NCBI GenBank assembly: GCA_947646735.1 | Contig: CANTFK010000966.1 | Location: 124,001-188,000, forward strand | Source of the DNA: Peronospora farinosa | Lineage: Eukaryota > Oomycota > Peronosporomycetes > Peronosporales > Peronosporaceae | Reading direction: 5' to 3' | Length of the DNA stretch: 64,000 nt | Shown: in pieces, positions 29,948-41,143 of the stretch | Numbering within the stretch: the stretch's first letter is position 1 | Layout of the letters: each line of letters begins with the position of its first letter | Program-made: the position numbers and the translations under genes | Notes under the pieces: generated by a model | Told to the model about the DNA's origin: nothing | The model's database searches: none | Seen by the model: the letters and a program-made list of their open reading frames with translations, nothing else

Positions 29948-32900
29948 TATGCAGACGTGTTCCCGGACAAGATCCCGGCTGAACTTCCTGCGGACCGCGG
30001 TGTTCGGCACGAGATTGATCTCGTGCCAGGGTCGAAGTATTGTGTGACACGGCGTGGCCGTTGCCTCGAGATCAAGTCGAAGCTATTGACGCATTCTTTG
30101 AAGGTCGCCGCAAAGCGGGTCATGTGCGGGAGAGTATCTCACCACATTCGAGTCCAACCTTCTGCGTGAAGAAGGCTACGGTAGGCTGGCGGATAGTGCA
30201 TGCGTTCAATAAGTTGAATGATGCCACTATTCCTGCGCAAACACCAATTCCCAGGAAGGACATGGTGCTGAATTCCATGTCAGGTAGTGTCATCTTCAGT
30301 GCCATCGACTTGACCGATGGCTTTTACCAGATTTTGATGCGCCCGAGCGATATCCCACTCACCGCGGTGAGCACCCCGAGTGGCATGTTATGGGAGTGGC
30401 TGGTAATGCCACAAGGGTTGAAGAACGCTCCGGCCACTTTCAATCGCATGGTGTCTCAAGTGTTGAGACCTCTTCGGAACTTTGCCCCAAGTTATTTTGA
30501 CGATATCTTCGTCCATAGTCGCGCCGAGGGCAGCCTCAACGATGTCCAAGTTCACCTTCAACACCTGAAGCAAGTGTTTCAAATTATGCGGGACAACAAG
30601 TTGTACGCGAATCTCAAGAAGTGTGTCTTTTGTGCACCGGAGATTCCGGTGTTAGGTTGCTATGTGAGTAAATCGGGAGTTCGAGCTGATCCAGAGAAGG
30701 TGTCGTCCATCTGTTCTTGGTCCACGCCCAAGAACCCTACGGAGTTGCGCCAGTGGCTCGGCTTGGCTAATTATTTGCACAAGTATACGAAGGATTATGC
30801 TGGTTCTATCCAGCCTTTGTCGTCACTCTTGAAGAAAGACGCCACGTGGTTGTGGCGTCCCGAGCACCAAGCAGCCTTTGAAGCAGTGAAGAAGAGCCTG
30901 GCTTCAGCGCCACTGCTGGTCCTACCAGACGACTCCAAGCCGTTCCACGTGGTTTGCGACGCCAGTGATTTTGCAATCGGTTGTGCCCTCATGCAATTTG
31001 ATGATGAGGGCCGTGAACGAGTCGTGAGTTATCAGTCGCGACAGATGAAGCCAGCTGAGAAGAACTATCCGGTTCACGACAAGGAGTGATTAGCGATGCG
31101 CTATGCACTCATCAAGTTTCGCGTGCATCTCCTTGGTGAAAGTACGTTTGCTTTGTACACCGATCATGCATCGCTGCGCACAGCGATGAAGAGCCCACAC
31201 CTGTCCCAACGGATGGCACGATGGCTCTCATTCTTCTCTGAGTACAACTTCGTCGTGCATTACAAGCCAGGCAAGACCAATATTCTCGCTGACGCCTTGT
31301 CACGACGTCCCGACTACGATCCTCGGACTGTTCTGAGTCGCCAGGCTACTGATGACGAGGACGATGATGTGCGATGTGCAATGTGTGTATCGTTGAACTT
31401 AACTCGGGTTACACCCGAGCCGTGTTTATGTGATGAGATCGTCGCAGCGTACAATGGTGACTCAGATTATGCAGACATTATCGAGTATCTGCGTGCTCCC
31501 AGCGATGCTACACTGGGAGCATTATCCCGTACCAAGCGCGACCATATTCATCGATACAGTTTAGATGGCGATTTGCTTCTGTATAGCATCGACCAATTCG
31601 ATGCTCCTCGCGCGGTGATTGCCAATGACATGGATTTGCGTGCAAGAATCATTCACGAGTATCACGATGCTCCTGCTGGCGGCCATTTAGGCCGCGAAAA
31701 GACTTTCGCGGCTGTGTCTCGAGACTTCTTCTGGCCCCACATGTATAAGTGGGTACGCAACTGGATCCGAACGTGCGAAATATGCCAGCGTGTGAAGCCA
31801 TCTCAATGGTCGCAGGCTGACTTGCGATCGTTGCCAATTGCAGCAGAGGCCTGGAGATCAGTTTCGATGGACTTTATCTTCGGGCTTGCGCCCGATAGCC
31901 AAGCTCGAACGGGCATCTTGGTCTTTGTTGACAGATTCAGCAAGATGACACATCTCGTGCCTGTTCACGCTAAGGTCACCGCGGCAGAGACCGCGGCGCA
32001 CTTCATCGACGCGGTGTTCCGTCATCATGGCCTTCCAGAAAACATTGTTTCGGACCGTGATCCGCGATTTACGTCCGCATTTTGGACATCACTTTTCGAG
32101 CTCCTCGGGACAAAACTGCTGATGTCGACGGCAGCCCATCCGGAAACGGATGGGCAGACCGAGCGCGTGAACCGAGTCCTCGAAGATGTTCTTCGGAGTT
32201 ATGCTACGTCATTTACAAGTTGGAGTGCATTTTTACCACTCGCTGAGTTCGCACTCAACAACGCCGTACACGCGTCAACAGGGTTGACGCCATTTTTTGT
32301 GAATTCGGCTCGTCACCCTCGTGTTCCTACTGTCCTGGCCGTGGGGCGACCCACAACACCTAGTGGCTCCACTCTGGGGGGAGATAAAGGTGATAAACAA
32401 GGATCGAGTGCAGCTCACGGTATTTTGAGCGCGAATGCAGTAACACGATCCAAGGCAAAGACGGCCATTTTGACGTCATCAGACGTGGCGTCCCCATTAG
32501 CTCGATGGACTGCGCAGACATTGATTGACCCGTCTTCGGGTAAGCGTTCCCCTACTGCCAACTACGCGCCGATTGAGTCGGCGCGACCAATTGATGACAT
32601 GGCCGTGTCGGAATTTATACTCAGACGTCAAGCCATCACCAGGTTTGTACGCGACGCACTACAAACTGCTGTAGACCTACAGAAGGAGAACGCTGACAAA
32701 CATGGAAGAAAGAACATGAGCAAGTTTGAGAAAGGTGACCGTGTATTATTATCGACGGAAGGTTTAAGGGATTCTGCGGTCACTAATCTGGGCGCGAGTA
32801 AACTCGCGCCACGCTTCATCGGTCCATTCAAGGTTCTGAAGGCAATTGGCGACGCTTATACACTCGACGTCCCCTCTTCACTGCGACTCCACCCGACATT

Positions 32901-33535
32901 CTATGTCGGGCGGCTGAAGGAATATCGTCCGGCTACGCTTCACGGTTTGGCTCCGACGCCGACTTCAGGGGTTCGTAAGTCGAACGGCCTTCCCGTCGCG
33001 CTCGACGCGCCGATGACATGGGGCGGGGTCTCGATCCCGTCTGAACCTGACCAAGCATCTGGCGCTCCAGAATCCTGTCGAACCGTGAACTCGAGAAGTT
33101 CACGGTTCGACTACCGGGTCTCACTCGAAGTCTTCTCCGCCTGGGCAGCACGTTCACTGGCAGCCTCAGCCTCCAGCCGATCATCGGCAGCTATATTCAC
33201 GGCCTGATCAACATCGTCCTGAGCAACCAGGACGCCAGCTCTACCACCGCGAGAGCCCTCCTCCGCTTGTTGATGCGGAGGGACAGGTGCGCTGGATTGT
33301 AGACCGCATTGTGGGTCACGAGGACCCTCCACAACCATTACTGCAGTCGGCTCATGAGAAGCGTGCGGTTCCATCCGCGCGCAGGTACCGAGTACGTTGG
33401 CTTGGATTCCCTCCCGAGCAGGATACATGGGACCACGTTCCTCGCTCCTTCGTGACGTTCCAGATGTGGTTCTGTCGTATGAAGCCACAAAGTCGGACTA
33501 TTCCAAGGCAGACGAGCACGCGAACGCTCTCGTGA
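29948..33535 (+). pseudogene. Element G RT, RNase H, integrase and chromodomain (decayed)
   Basis: RT runs from DVFPDKIP (about 29957) through WRIVHAFNKLN, SAIDLTDGFYQI and the YFDD catalytic box (30493-30504). RNase H has VVCDASDFAIGCAL (about 30950), then a TGA at 31087 where relatives have a sense codon, then LYTDHASL. Integrase has a HHCC finger ending CEICQR and a D,D,E core (MDFIFGL, VSDRDPRFTS, DGQTERVN), followed by a GPF-type module (FIGPFKVL). A chromodomain (33287-33470, RRYRVRWLGFPPEQDTWDHV) is in a different frame from integrase. A further frame change lies at about 30050. One RNase H only. Confidence 0.85.
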
Positions 33536-34190
33536 CAAACGAGAGCGGTAAGGAGATTCACGTTGTCGGAAACGGGAACGATGACAAGAACGAGAACGAT
33601 GTCGCGAACGCAAACGATGTCGCGAACGAGATCGATGCCGTGATCGAGAATGTCGCGGTGAATACATATCACGATTGCGAGGCGAGAATCGCGCAACTGG
33701 ACGGGCAGGCGAACGTGTCGCTGCCCTGCGCTGATGATCCCGCGGAGATCGACTCCGCTGTCGCGAGTGGTGCCGCCAGCAGGGCACACCACGAATAACT
33801 GCGCTTCTCCGTTCGCCCAGACTTCGCTCATACTTCGCAATCCAACTTCGTTCGCGATCACTGAGTGGACACTCAGCGATGTGTCGTCGCCATTCGTCAT
33901 GAGTTGGGCGTGGAGTCGAGTCACAAGATTGGCATCCGATTCCAACGTTGGATGAAGGCGCACCAAGAACGTTGTAGAGCCTCATGCTCGATTCCATCAA
34001 GACCTTTCCCGCGCAGTTTTCGAAATCGGCGGAAGTAGTCCCGCATCATGTCCAGTGAGTCCGGAGCGTGAGCTCCGGACAAGTCGTACAGCGACCAAGG
34101 TATGAGCTGCCGCGCCATGATGTTGGTTGATGCACTCCCGCTGACGTTCCTTGGGAGTGCTGCTGGACTGGGTGTTGGGTCTCCGGACAT
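33338..34190 (-). pseudogene. Possible antisense accessory ORF of element G
   Basis: It starts at ATG 34190 (MSGDPTPSPAALPRNV), 80 bases inside the 3' LTR, and reads inward. The first frame (34190-33921) gives a helical segment (DMMRDYFRRFRKLRGKGL). A second minus-strand frame (34000-33338) gives THDEWRRHIAECPLSDRERSW and an Arg/Ser-rich run of SRHRSRSRHR type at 33560-33680. One frameshift near 33960 would join them. It overlaps the chromodomain end on the other strand. The position mirrors the aORF of element A, but the sequences are not recognisably related. The Arg/Ser run could simply reflect a 12-base DNA repeat. Confidence 0.4.
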
Positions 34191-34256
34191 TGCTTGTTCG
34201 TTTGTGGGCGAAGGGTTTTCGACAGTTGAGCACTCACGGTTGGTGAGTGCTGTAAT

Positions 34257-34269
34257 GAGAAGGGGGTGA
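34257..34269 (+). promoter_or_regulatory. Polypurine tract of element G
   Basis: The purine run GAGAAGGGGGTGA (one T) ends at the base before the 3' LTR, the expected place for plus-strand priming. Confidence 0.75.
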
Positions 34270-34611
34270 TGTAATGGGCTACATTACACATATAGCATTA
34301 ACACAAATAAACAATTACATATGTAGGCAGGTGCTGGGACCGAATAGCGGGCACAGCATGGTAATTTATTATTGGTTTATTATTGGGCCTAAAGTCCCCA
34401 ATATGGACCAATGATAAATCAACCTGAAATTGTGTGGTTCCCGAAAGGCGGGAACACTGTCGTATTTATTACGACTAAAATCTTCGTAATTAGTACGAAT
34501 TAAAACCAAAATAAAAACCAGAGTTAAATTTACTTAATACCTAATACTCGGGCTTGAGTCTTCCTCAAGCGCACGTGTAAGCTAGTGACGGTACGTTCTA
34601 GCCCCGTTACA
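34270..34611 (+). repeat. 3' LTR of element G
   Basis: 342 bases, identical to the 5' LTR except at three sites. It is followed by the target duplication AATAT at 34612-34616. Confidence 0.95.
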
Positions 34612-34616
34612 AATAT

Positions 34617-35215
34617 AGTCCTATCCTTTTAACTCCTTTACTCTATCCCTGCCTGAAGTTCTGATTCCTTGCGTCGACTAGTCTGATCCTTGTATTAACT
34701 GGTCCGGAGTGGCTGAACCCCGAGGGGCCGAGGTCGACCGATGAGGGGCCGGGTCGACCAATGAGGGACCCAGGTCTACCAGCGAGGAACCGGGTCGACC
34801 AATGAGGGACCCAGGTCTACCAACGAGGGACCGGGTCGACCGATGAAGGACCCAGGTCTACCGATGAGGGACCGGGTCGACCAATGAGGGACCGGGTCTA
34901 CCGACGAGGAGCCGAGGTCGACCGATGAGGGACCCAGGTCTACCGATGAGGGACCTGTTCGACCAATGAGGAACCGGGTCGACCAATGAGGGTCATGGTC
35001 GACTCCCTTCGGTACCGGTTAAAAAACCCTGGTAATGAACTCTCCTTTGTTTTTCTTTCACATTCTCAGCCAACGGTCGCTTCACTCCGAGTTTCTCTTT
35101 ATCTTCGGTCCCTTCTCTCTGGTGCGTGGCCTCTTCTCCCTAGTCCACGGCCCCTTTTCCCTTTAATCCAACTGTCCCCTGGGTTCTTCACAATTTAGGA
35201 AAGCACTTCACCACA
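34617..35215 (-). repeat. Element E LTR, second part, with GGTCGACC/GGTCTACC array
   Basis: It continues the LTR interrupted by G and ends (minus-strand start) at CACTTCACCACA, matching the TGTGG(A/T)GAAGTG start of the D and B LTRs. Between about 34715 and 35005 it holds a degenerate array of GAGGGACC-CAGGTCTACC and GGGTCGACC units of about 20-25 bases. These correspond to the GGTCCACC array of D/F but carry the C/E motif. Confidence 0.7.
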
Positions 35216-35492
35216 GCCGCCCCTTGCGCTTGCTCAGCCGTACAGCGGCTTGAGCATGGGCATGTATTCCCTCGTCAATTACGTAGGGTTATTTGCTTGC
35301 TCTTTGGTTGGTAGTCCGTGGCCAACCTGGGTCACTACAGCTGTGGTTTCAATCTTTGAGACAGTGAGCTGCATTCTTGAGTGACCCAGGTCTACTGAAG
35401 AGGGACCGAGGTTTACCGAAGAGGGGCCGAGGTCGACCGACGAGGGACCCAGGTCTTCCAACGAGGGATCGGGTCTAATGACGAGGATCTTG
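35216..35492 (-). other. Element E region between pol and LTR, antisense ORF missing
   Basis: Only about 280 bases separate the E pol stop from its LTR, against 2.5-3.5 kb in A and D, so the antisense ORF has been deleted. The right part (35380-35480) is again a GAGGGACC/GGTCGACC repeat. Confidence 0.55.
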
Positions 35493-37113
35493 CTACAGTC
35501 CGTAGTTTTCATGGCTTTGCATTACTTCAAAGCGGTTATGGCTTGTCTTCTTGCGCTCGAAGTCCCGGAGTAAAGCTCCGCAATTCAGATCCACTTCGTC
35601 CACCCACGAGGGGTCAGGGTGTCCCTTCCATTGCACGAGGAATTCTCGTTGTTGCCTCCCATACCAAGTCTTCTTGCCTGTACGACTCTCTAAAATTTCT
35701 TCGACTTCATACTCGCCCTCTTCCAATTCCCGCACCCAGCTGTCTTCTGGTAACAGACATTCGTCGAAGTTGACTCGATCTGCTCCATCCTCTTTCATCT
35801 GGCTGTTAGGTCGATCGGGGAAATCTCTAACGGGCTTGAGCTTGGAGATGTGCACGATTGGAAATAGTCTGTATTCTGTACCTCGTAATTCCAAACGTAC
35901 TGCATGGTCTCCGACTAGTTCCCGGACTCGGAACGGTCCGTGCCAGAGGTGGGCCAATTTCTTGGCATACCCCTCCTTCACTCGGTCCAAGTATAGCCAC
36001 ACCCGGGCCCCTGGCTGAATTTCGTGGCCGACTACCCCTTCATTATGCGCTTGCACCCGAGCCTGACTAGCCGCCCGTAGGTTCTCGTTGACTTGGTCTC
36101 TTGCTCGCTGATAGTGACTTTGAATCCGATATCTCCATCTCCGAGGTCCTGAGTCTCGACGTCGAGTGTTCACCACCGGTAACATAGTCTCAAGAGTGGT
36201 CCTAGCATCCCATCCATGGACCAGATAGAACGGTGTTTCCTCACGTACTCTGTCTTGAGCCGTGTTTAAAGCGAACGTAAAAAGTTCCGCGTATTCATCG
36301 CAGTCTCGCTGTCCCACGTCGGCTACGTACATCTTGAGCGATCTCGTTAAAAGTCTGGACCATTCTCTCCGCAGTGCCGTTCGCTTGAGGTCGGTAGGCC
36401 ATGGTCGCTCTCTGACGTTGACCCACCATACGACTGAACGCTCGGAAGAAGTCCGACATAAACCCCGGTTCCCGATCGTGACGGATCGTCTCAGTGGCAC
36501 CAAAACGGCGGAAAACGCATTCTTCATATCCCTCAGCCACTGTCTGGGCTGTCCATGACGCACTTGCTTTAGCCATCACATAACCTGTGAACAGGTCGAC
36601 CCAGATCAGTAGTTCCGTATTTCCTTTATGTGACTTGGGGAGAGATGGTATGTGGTCCATCGCGATAATTTGGAAGGGGTACGTCGCTTCAACATTCCCC
36701 GGAGACTTCCCTTGTAAAGTGGGTCTCCCTTTCCCAGTCTCACAATCCATACACTGACCCACATATTTCTGAACACTCCGGAATAGACCCCTCCAATGAC
36801 AATATCGTCGAATCCGATGATAGGTACACCCGATTCCCTGATGGCTTCCTTCCAAACTCGTATGATAGTGATGGAGGACATCGGCTTGGAGACTTTCAGG
36901 TATCACCAATCTGGCAATTATGTCTCGGTCGTCTCCCTTAATCCTCTGGCCGGGGCAATACACCAGCAGTCCTTCTTCACTTATCTCGTATTCTCCCGAT
37001 ATTTTGCTGCAGGTTCTGGCCGATTCCACTGACAAGTACTTCTAGTCTCCATTATAATATGCCTTCAACTCGCGTATCCAGCTCTCCTCTTCTTGCGCAT
37101 CTCGGATCCGGTA
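35493..37113 (-). pseudogene. Element E pol C-terminal part: integrase and chromodomain
   Basis: It reads from the junction at 37113 (RIRDAQEEESWIRELKAYY) through the HHCC finger (HHYHTSLEGSHQG, then CMDC), the catalytic core (AMDHIPSLPKS, IRHDREPGFMS, NGTAERMVQ) and a chromodomain (EFLVQWKGHPDPSWVDEVDL) to the C-terminus NRFEVMQSHENYGL at 35493. A stop precedes MSVESARTCS and there is a frameshift after GTAERMVQTF (about 36330). It begins exactly where element C stops (57997), so C and E look like two halves of one element split by the D/F insertion. Confidence 0.8.
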
Positions 37114-37663
37114 TGTGGTGGAGTGGATTCTCAAACAACGTAGGAGAACCACAAACACCCACAGCGCCGGATTGGGATCCACCATTCACCTGGGTTCACC
37201 TGTCAACTAGGGTCCACCTGTCACCTAGGGTCCACCTGGCACCTGGGGTCCACCTGGAACCTTGGTCCACCTGTCACATGGGGTCCACCTGTCACCTGGG
37301 GTTCACCTGTCACATGGGGTCCACCTGTCACCTGGGGTCCACCTGTTGTCTGGGGTCCACCGGTCACATGAGGCCCACTAGTCGCCTGGGGTCCACCGTT
37401 CATCTAGATCCACCTTTCGCCTGGGGTCCACCTGTCTCATGGGGTCCACCTGTCGCCTGGGGTCAATTTAAGCTGTCCTAGCAGCACTGGTCCTTTGGTC
37501 TTTAGTGTAGGACAACATGGTGCCTTCTCCGAACTCGGGAACTTGGACCAGTTGGGGGCCCTGGTCACTCCCTGTCACTCATTCAAGAGAGTGACCGAGA
37601 TCTTTCACGCCAGTTATTATAATAACTACGAAGGGCCCCCCATTTCTCTGGCACTTCTCCACA
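37114..37663 (-). repeat. 3' LTR of element D, internally deleted
   Basis: It retains both ends (minus-strand start TGTGGAGAAGTGCC at 37663, end CACTCCACCACA at 37114) and the GGTCCACCTGTCACCTGGG array (about 37185-37465), but lacks the 650-base unique middle found in 49467-50855. A related piece of that middle sits at 39062-39717. Confidence 0.75.
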
Positions 37664-38749
37664 GCTGTCCCCTGCGCGCTGGTCTTCCGAACTGCGGCAA
37701 GACCCCGTGCATCCTTGTCCGTCGCCTCGACACATAAGTAGGTGTCTATGTGCTTGACGATCCTCCGTATTCACCAGCTCACCCACCTTTTATTCACCAG
37801 TGACCTCTTCCAATTCTTTTCTGACGATCCCCCAGCACCTGGCCGTTGGTCTGACCCTCCACTGCCTGGACCTGGCCCCGCCTTGATTATTCCAAAAGTA
37901 GACCTCGTCGGGGAGCCCCCCCGATTATGCGAGTGTCACCCGGTCGTGGGAAGCGATCCAGCTGGCGATGGAACGAGCCCAAGTTATGGAGACCCTTGCT
38001 GACAATCATAGGGCCCTCCAGCAGGCCTATCAGGCTGAGCATCGCCGGGCCCAAGACTTGCAGATCCGCGTGGACGAGGTCATTCGATTTGAAAAAGTTG
38101 ATCTTCCCCGGATCGAGGCTCGAATTTGGAACCTCGTCCGCGACCACGAAACCGACCAGCTAACTATTGCGGAGTACCGAGATGCGATCGCCACCCGGAA
38201 GGATTATCGCCTTGAGGTTGAAGCGTCTCGGTCCAAGATTCGGTACTGGAGGGGCCAGTATGAGGCCACTGTGACGAGCTTCACACTCCAGATTGAAGAG
38301 CTGGAGACCAAGTTGGATACCACTACGGCCGACCTTCGGTCCAAAGTATCTCAAGTATCGCTACTTCGAGATGAGCTGGCCCGCTCTAAATCCCTCGTGA
38401 AGCAAGTCGCCTGCCAACGGGACCAACTCCAGAAACAGCTGACCGTAGCTCGGAGCGCCGCGGCTAGACCTGCCTCGCCTAAGACTAAGGTTCCTGGGCC
38501 TTCAAGGGATAAAAGATCTCGGTCGCCTGCTGCCGAAGTTTCAACCCCTTCCACATCGAAGAAGCGTCAGACTACCCGTGCCCCAAGTTCCCCTGAAGAC
38601 GAGTTCAGTAGCAGCGATGAGTCTCTACTAGCTACGATGGCTCGGTCACGTGCCTCTCGTCGTCGTTATAGCCCGGTGGCTTCTGTGGGGAAACCCGCTC
38701 CAGAGGTGGTAGACTTGTCTCGTAAACCGACATCCGGCCCTTCTTCGAC

Positions 38750-39060
38750 GTCCGTGGGATCTACTGGGACACCCAAGTCCGGTCCTCTCCCCAGATCAAC
38801 GAAGTCCAATCCGGCGGGGTCCACTGGGAAACCAAAGTCCAGTCCTCCTCCCAAACCGGCAAGGTCCACTGGGAAACCAAAATCCAAGCCTCTTCCCAAC
38901 CCGGTGGGGTCCACTGGGAAACCGACGTCCAAGCCTCTTCCTAAACCGGCATGGTCCACTGGGAAACCAACATTTAAGCCTCTTCCTAAACCGGCGGGGT
39001 CCACTGGGAAACCAAAGTCGAAGCCTCTTCCTAAACCGGCGGGGTCCACTGGGAAACAAC
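38750..39060 (+). repeat. 45-bp coding repeat in the D aORF
   Basis: About seven units of roughly GGGTCCACTGGGAAACC plus AAGTCCAAGCCTCTTCC encode STGKPKSKPLPKPAG. The length is a multiple of three and the GGTCCAC core is the same as in the D LTR array. Confidence 0.8.
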
Positions 39061-39061
39061 G

Positions 39062-39717
39062 TCCTACGGAGGGGGTACCCCGATATCGTGTCATGTTAAC
39101 CTTGGGTCTCACCTTGTTTACCTGTCGGCTTGGCTGGTCTTGCTCCTCGGTTGACGCAGAAGACTTATAGACTTGGTCCTTGTATAAGACTTGAACTTGG
39201 TGGTCCCCGAGTGGATATGCTTCACTCGGGACCGGGTTTCTTGGGCTCGATCGACTGAGTCGAGAGCAGTGCACCTGGTACTATGTACCCCTTTCGGTGT
39301 CTAACTGTTTCTTGGTCCTTGGAACCCTTTTGTGTTCTTCTCCGTAGGGAAACCGCTTCCTGTAGCGGGTCGTAGAGTCTTGACACTTACTTGACACCTC
39401 AGGCCAACTATCCTGAGGTTCAGCTTGCGTAGCTGATCCGTCTAACACCTGCTGACGTCGGAAGGCCAAAAGATATCCCGCCCGGAAGAGGTGAAGCGAC
39501 GGAGAAGCTTAGGAGGGGCGCTTAAAGCTGCCACGTGTAATGCAAATTCGAGTGTGTTTATTTATCTTATTTTCTGTATGCTTTTCTTGCCAATCCCTAA
39601 CCCTTCGCTCTGGATGGTACCACGTGTCAACTTGTGAAAGAACAACTGTCTCTTTTAGAACATGGGACTTGTACCGGCTCTGCACTTTAAGGAAGCCTTG
39701 TACCTTCTATAACTTAA
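39062..39717 (-). repeat. LTR fragment embedded in the D aORF
   Basis: It aligns with the unique middle of the D LTR (about 49534-50186) and lacks both LTR termini and the tandem array, so it is not a normal solo LTR. Both edges fall within the GGTCCAC-containing coding repeats of the aORF, which suggests recombination at the shared motif. Confidence 0.7.
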
Positions 39718-40880
39718 CCAGCGGGGTACACTGCATAAACCAACGTCCAAGTCTCTTTTAAAGTAAAGGCGACACCTGCTGCTTCCTCCAACTCGGAAAA
39801 AACACCTACGCTTCATTCCGACCTGTTCATCCAGCTTTTTGGTCATTCCGAGTCCGATACTGAGAGTCTCGACTCTGATGATCAAGGGGTGCCAGCATCC
39901 AAAGGTCCTGCTGGTTCCAACGCCTGGGGCCTATCCATTCCGGGATACGCCCAGCCAAGTGTGTTCAAGACCCGAAGACGTTGCCCCATGGCCCGTCTCT
40001 ATGGTGGGTCCCCTTGCGATCTTGCAATTAAGCGTGAAGGACCTGTGGTCTCGCATAACCCTTCCAGCTTCGTGGATGGGTCCGAGCCCCCCATGAATAC
40101 GAAAAATTACCATCACCAAGCGTAAGAATACGATGTCTCGAGGTTAATGATAGCGACGACATTAATAACTGCTTTTTGTCTTTGGAAGACGACGATAAAA
40201 AAGGTCGAGTCTCCTCTGCGTGTGTCATTTTGCAGTGAACGGTTACTTCTTTTGTGTCATCAATTTGACAATTTTCGAAAAAACCTTTAGACAAAAGATC
40301 AAAGGACCGCCTGGGCGAGACTAATAGTCTCGTAACGGAATCTCAGCTCCGGCTGTTGATGAAGTCGCGCCCATGGGAGAAGCAGACGATGTCTGAGTAT
40401 CCTCTCTCGTTCTCCGTAAACGGCTGGTTTGTTGGACTGGTGGAGCTTCACGATGCCTACGCAGACGCATCGCGCCAGAGTTTGTGGGAGGACCGGCACC
40501 GTCTTCATTTCTCCATAACTCTTCGTTCCGGCAGTGCGTACATCTCCCGCATTTACAACGCCAGGAAAAAACGACGGGCCAAGGCGACACAGGCTTGGAT
40601 GGGAGTGCTGAATAAGGTCCTGCAGGGGATGGTAGCAGGTCACTGTGACTTGGACATCCTGCTGGACCCCTCCTTCCAGCCCGTTACCCCCACGCGTCAA
40701 CTGTCTTACTGGACTCCAAGGGTCAACCAGGAGAGTTATCAACCGGGGCTGATGGAGGCGTTGCAGGTGGTGGATGATGTCGAACCGTGGCGCATCTTTT
40801 ACCACAAGAACATCCACGAGCATCCCGCTTTCGGAGTTCCCCGTCTCCATGGCAAGTTTTCTCCACCCGACACCGCCTGA

Positions 40881-41143
40881 GGGTTATCATTAGCTTTAAG
40901 TGCATCCTTAATAAGCTGAGATAATGTCATTTCACCTCGAAATCCCTAGAACATTCTCGATTTTCCTCTTTGGTGCCATATCGTAGGTAGGTAGTCCCTC
41001 GGTGTCCTCTACAGGTTAGCAATACTTCACTCTTCTTGTTCTGCTGCACTTCTCGAATACATGACTTGACCAATTTCTGTGCATGCAACACATACCACCT
41101 CCTTCTTGCATCATCTTGGCCTTCCCAAGATAAACTCTCCCCT
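40881..41143. other. Spacer between convergent aORF and pol of element D
   Basis: About 260 bases between the 3' ends of two opposite reading frames. It is the equivalent of 20251-20622 in element A. No gene is seen. Confidence 0.4.

Larger units (their letters stand above)
26917..34611 (+). mobile_element. Element G: Ty3/Gypsy retrotransposon, LTRs and target duplication intact, genes broken
   Basis: Two 342-base LTRs (26917-27258 and 34270-34611) differ at three positions. The 5-base target duplication AATAT is at 26912-26916 and 34612-34616. Inside are a primer-binding site at 27261, gag, protease, RT-RNase H-integrase, a chromodomain in a shifted frame, a polypurine tract (34257-34269) and a possible antisense ORF (33338-34190). 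It has one RNase H only and a YFDD box, so it is a different lineage from A to F. Confidence 0.9.
37742..40880 (+). pseudogene. Antisense ORF (aORF) of element D, coiled-coil and Pro/Lys-repeat protein
   Basis: It is opposite in strand to D gag-pol, starting about 80 bases inside the 3' LTR. The N-terminus is DLFQFFSDDPPAPGRW, then VDLVGEP. A C7 run at about 37915-37921 shifts frame just before the coiled coil (37968-38440, ERAQVMETLADNH and EIEELE-type heptads). Then come a basic region (KKRQTT), an acidic Ser patch with SSSDESLLATMARS, and about seven 45-base repeats encoding STGKPKSKPLPKPAG (38750-39060). An LTR fragment interrupts these at 39062. The frame resumes (39718-40125) with SDLFIQLFGHSESDTESL and WGLSIPGY. 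After a further break, 40300-40880 gives LVTESQLRLL, GWFVGL, RQSLWE and GHCDLDILLDPSF. Order and motifs match the aORF of A. No known domain is recognised. Confidence 0.7.

Noticed and set aside
33397..33798. Plus-strand 133-codon frame with NDVANAND repeats after the G chromodomain
   Set aside because: Low-complexity translation of a 12-base repeat in a frame not continuous with pol; kept only as a note because the minus strand looks more protein-like.
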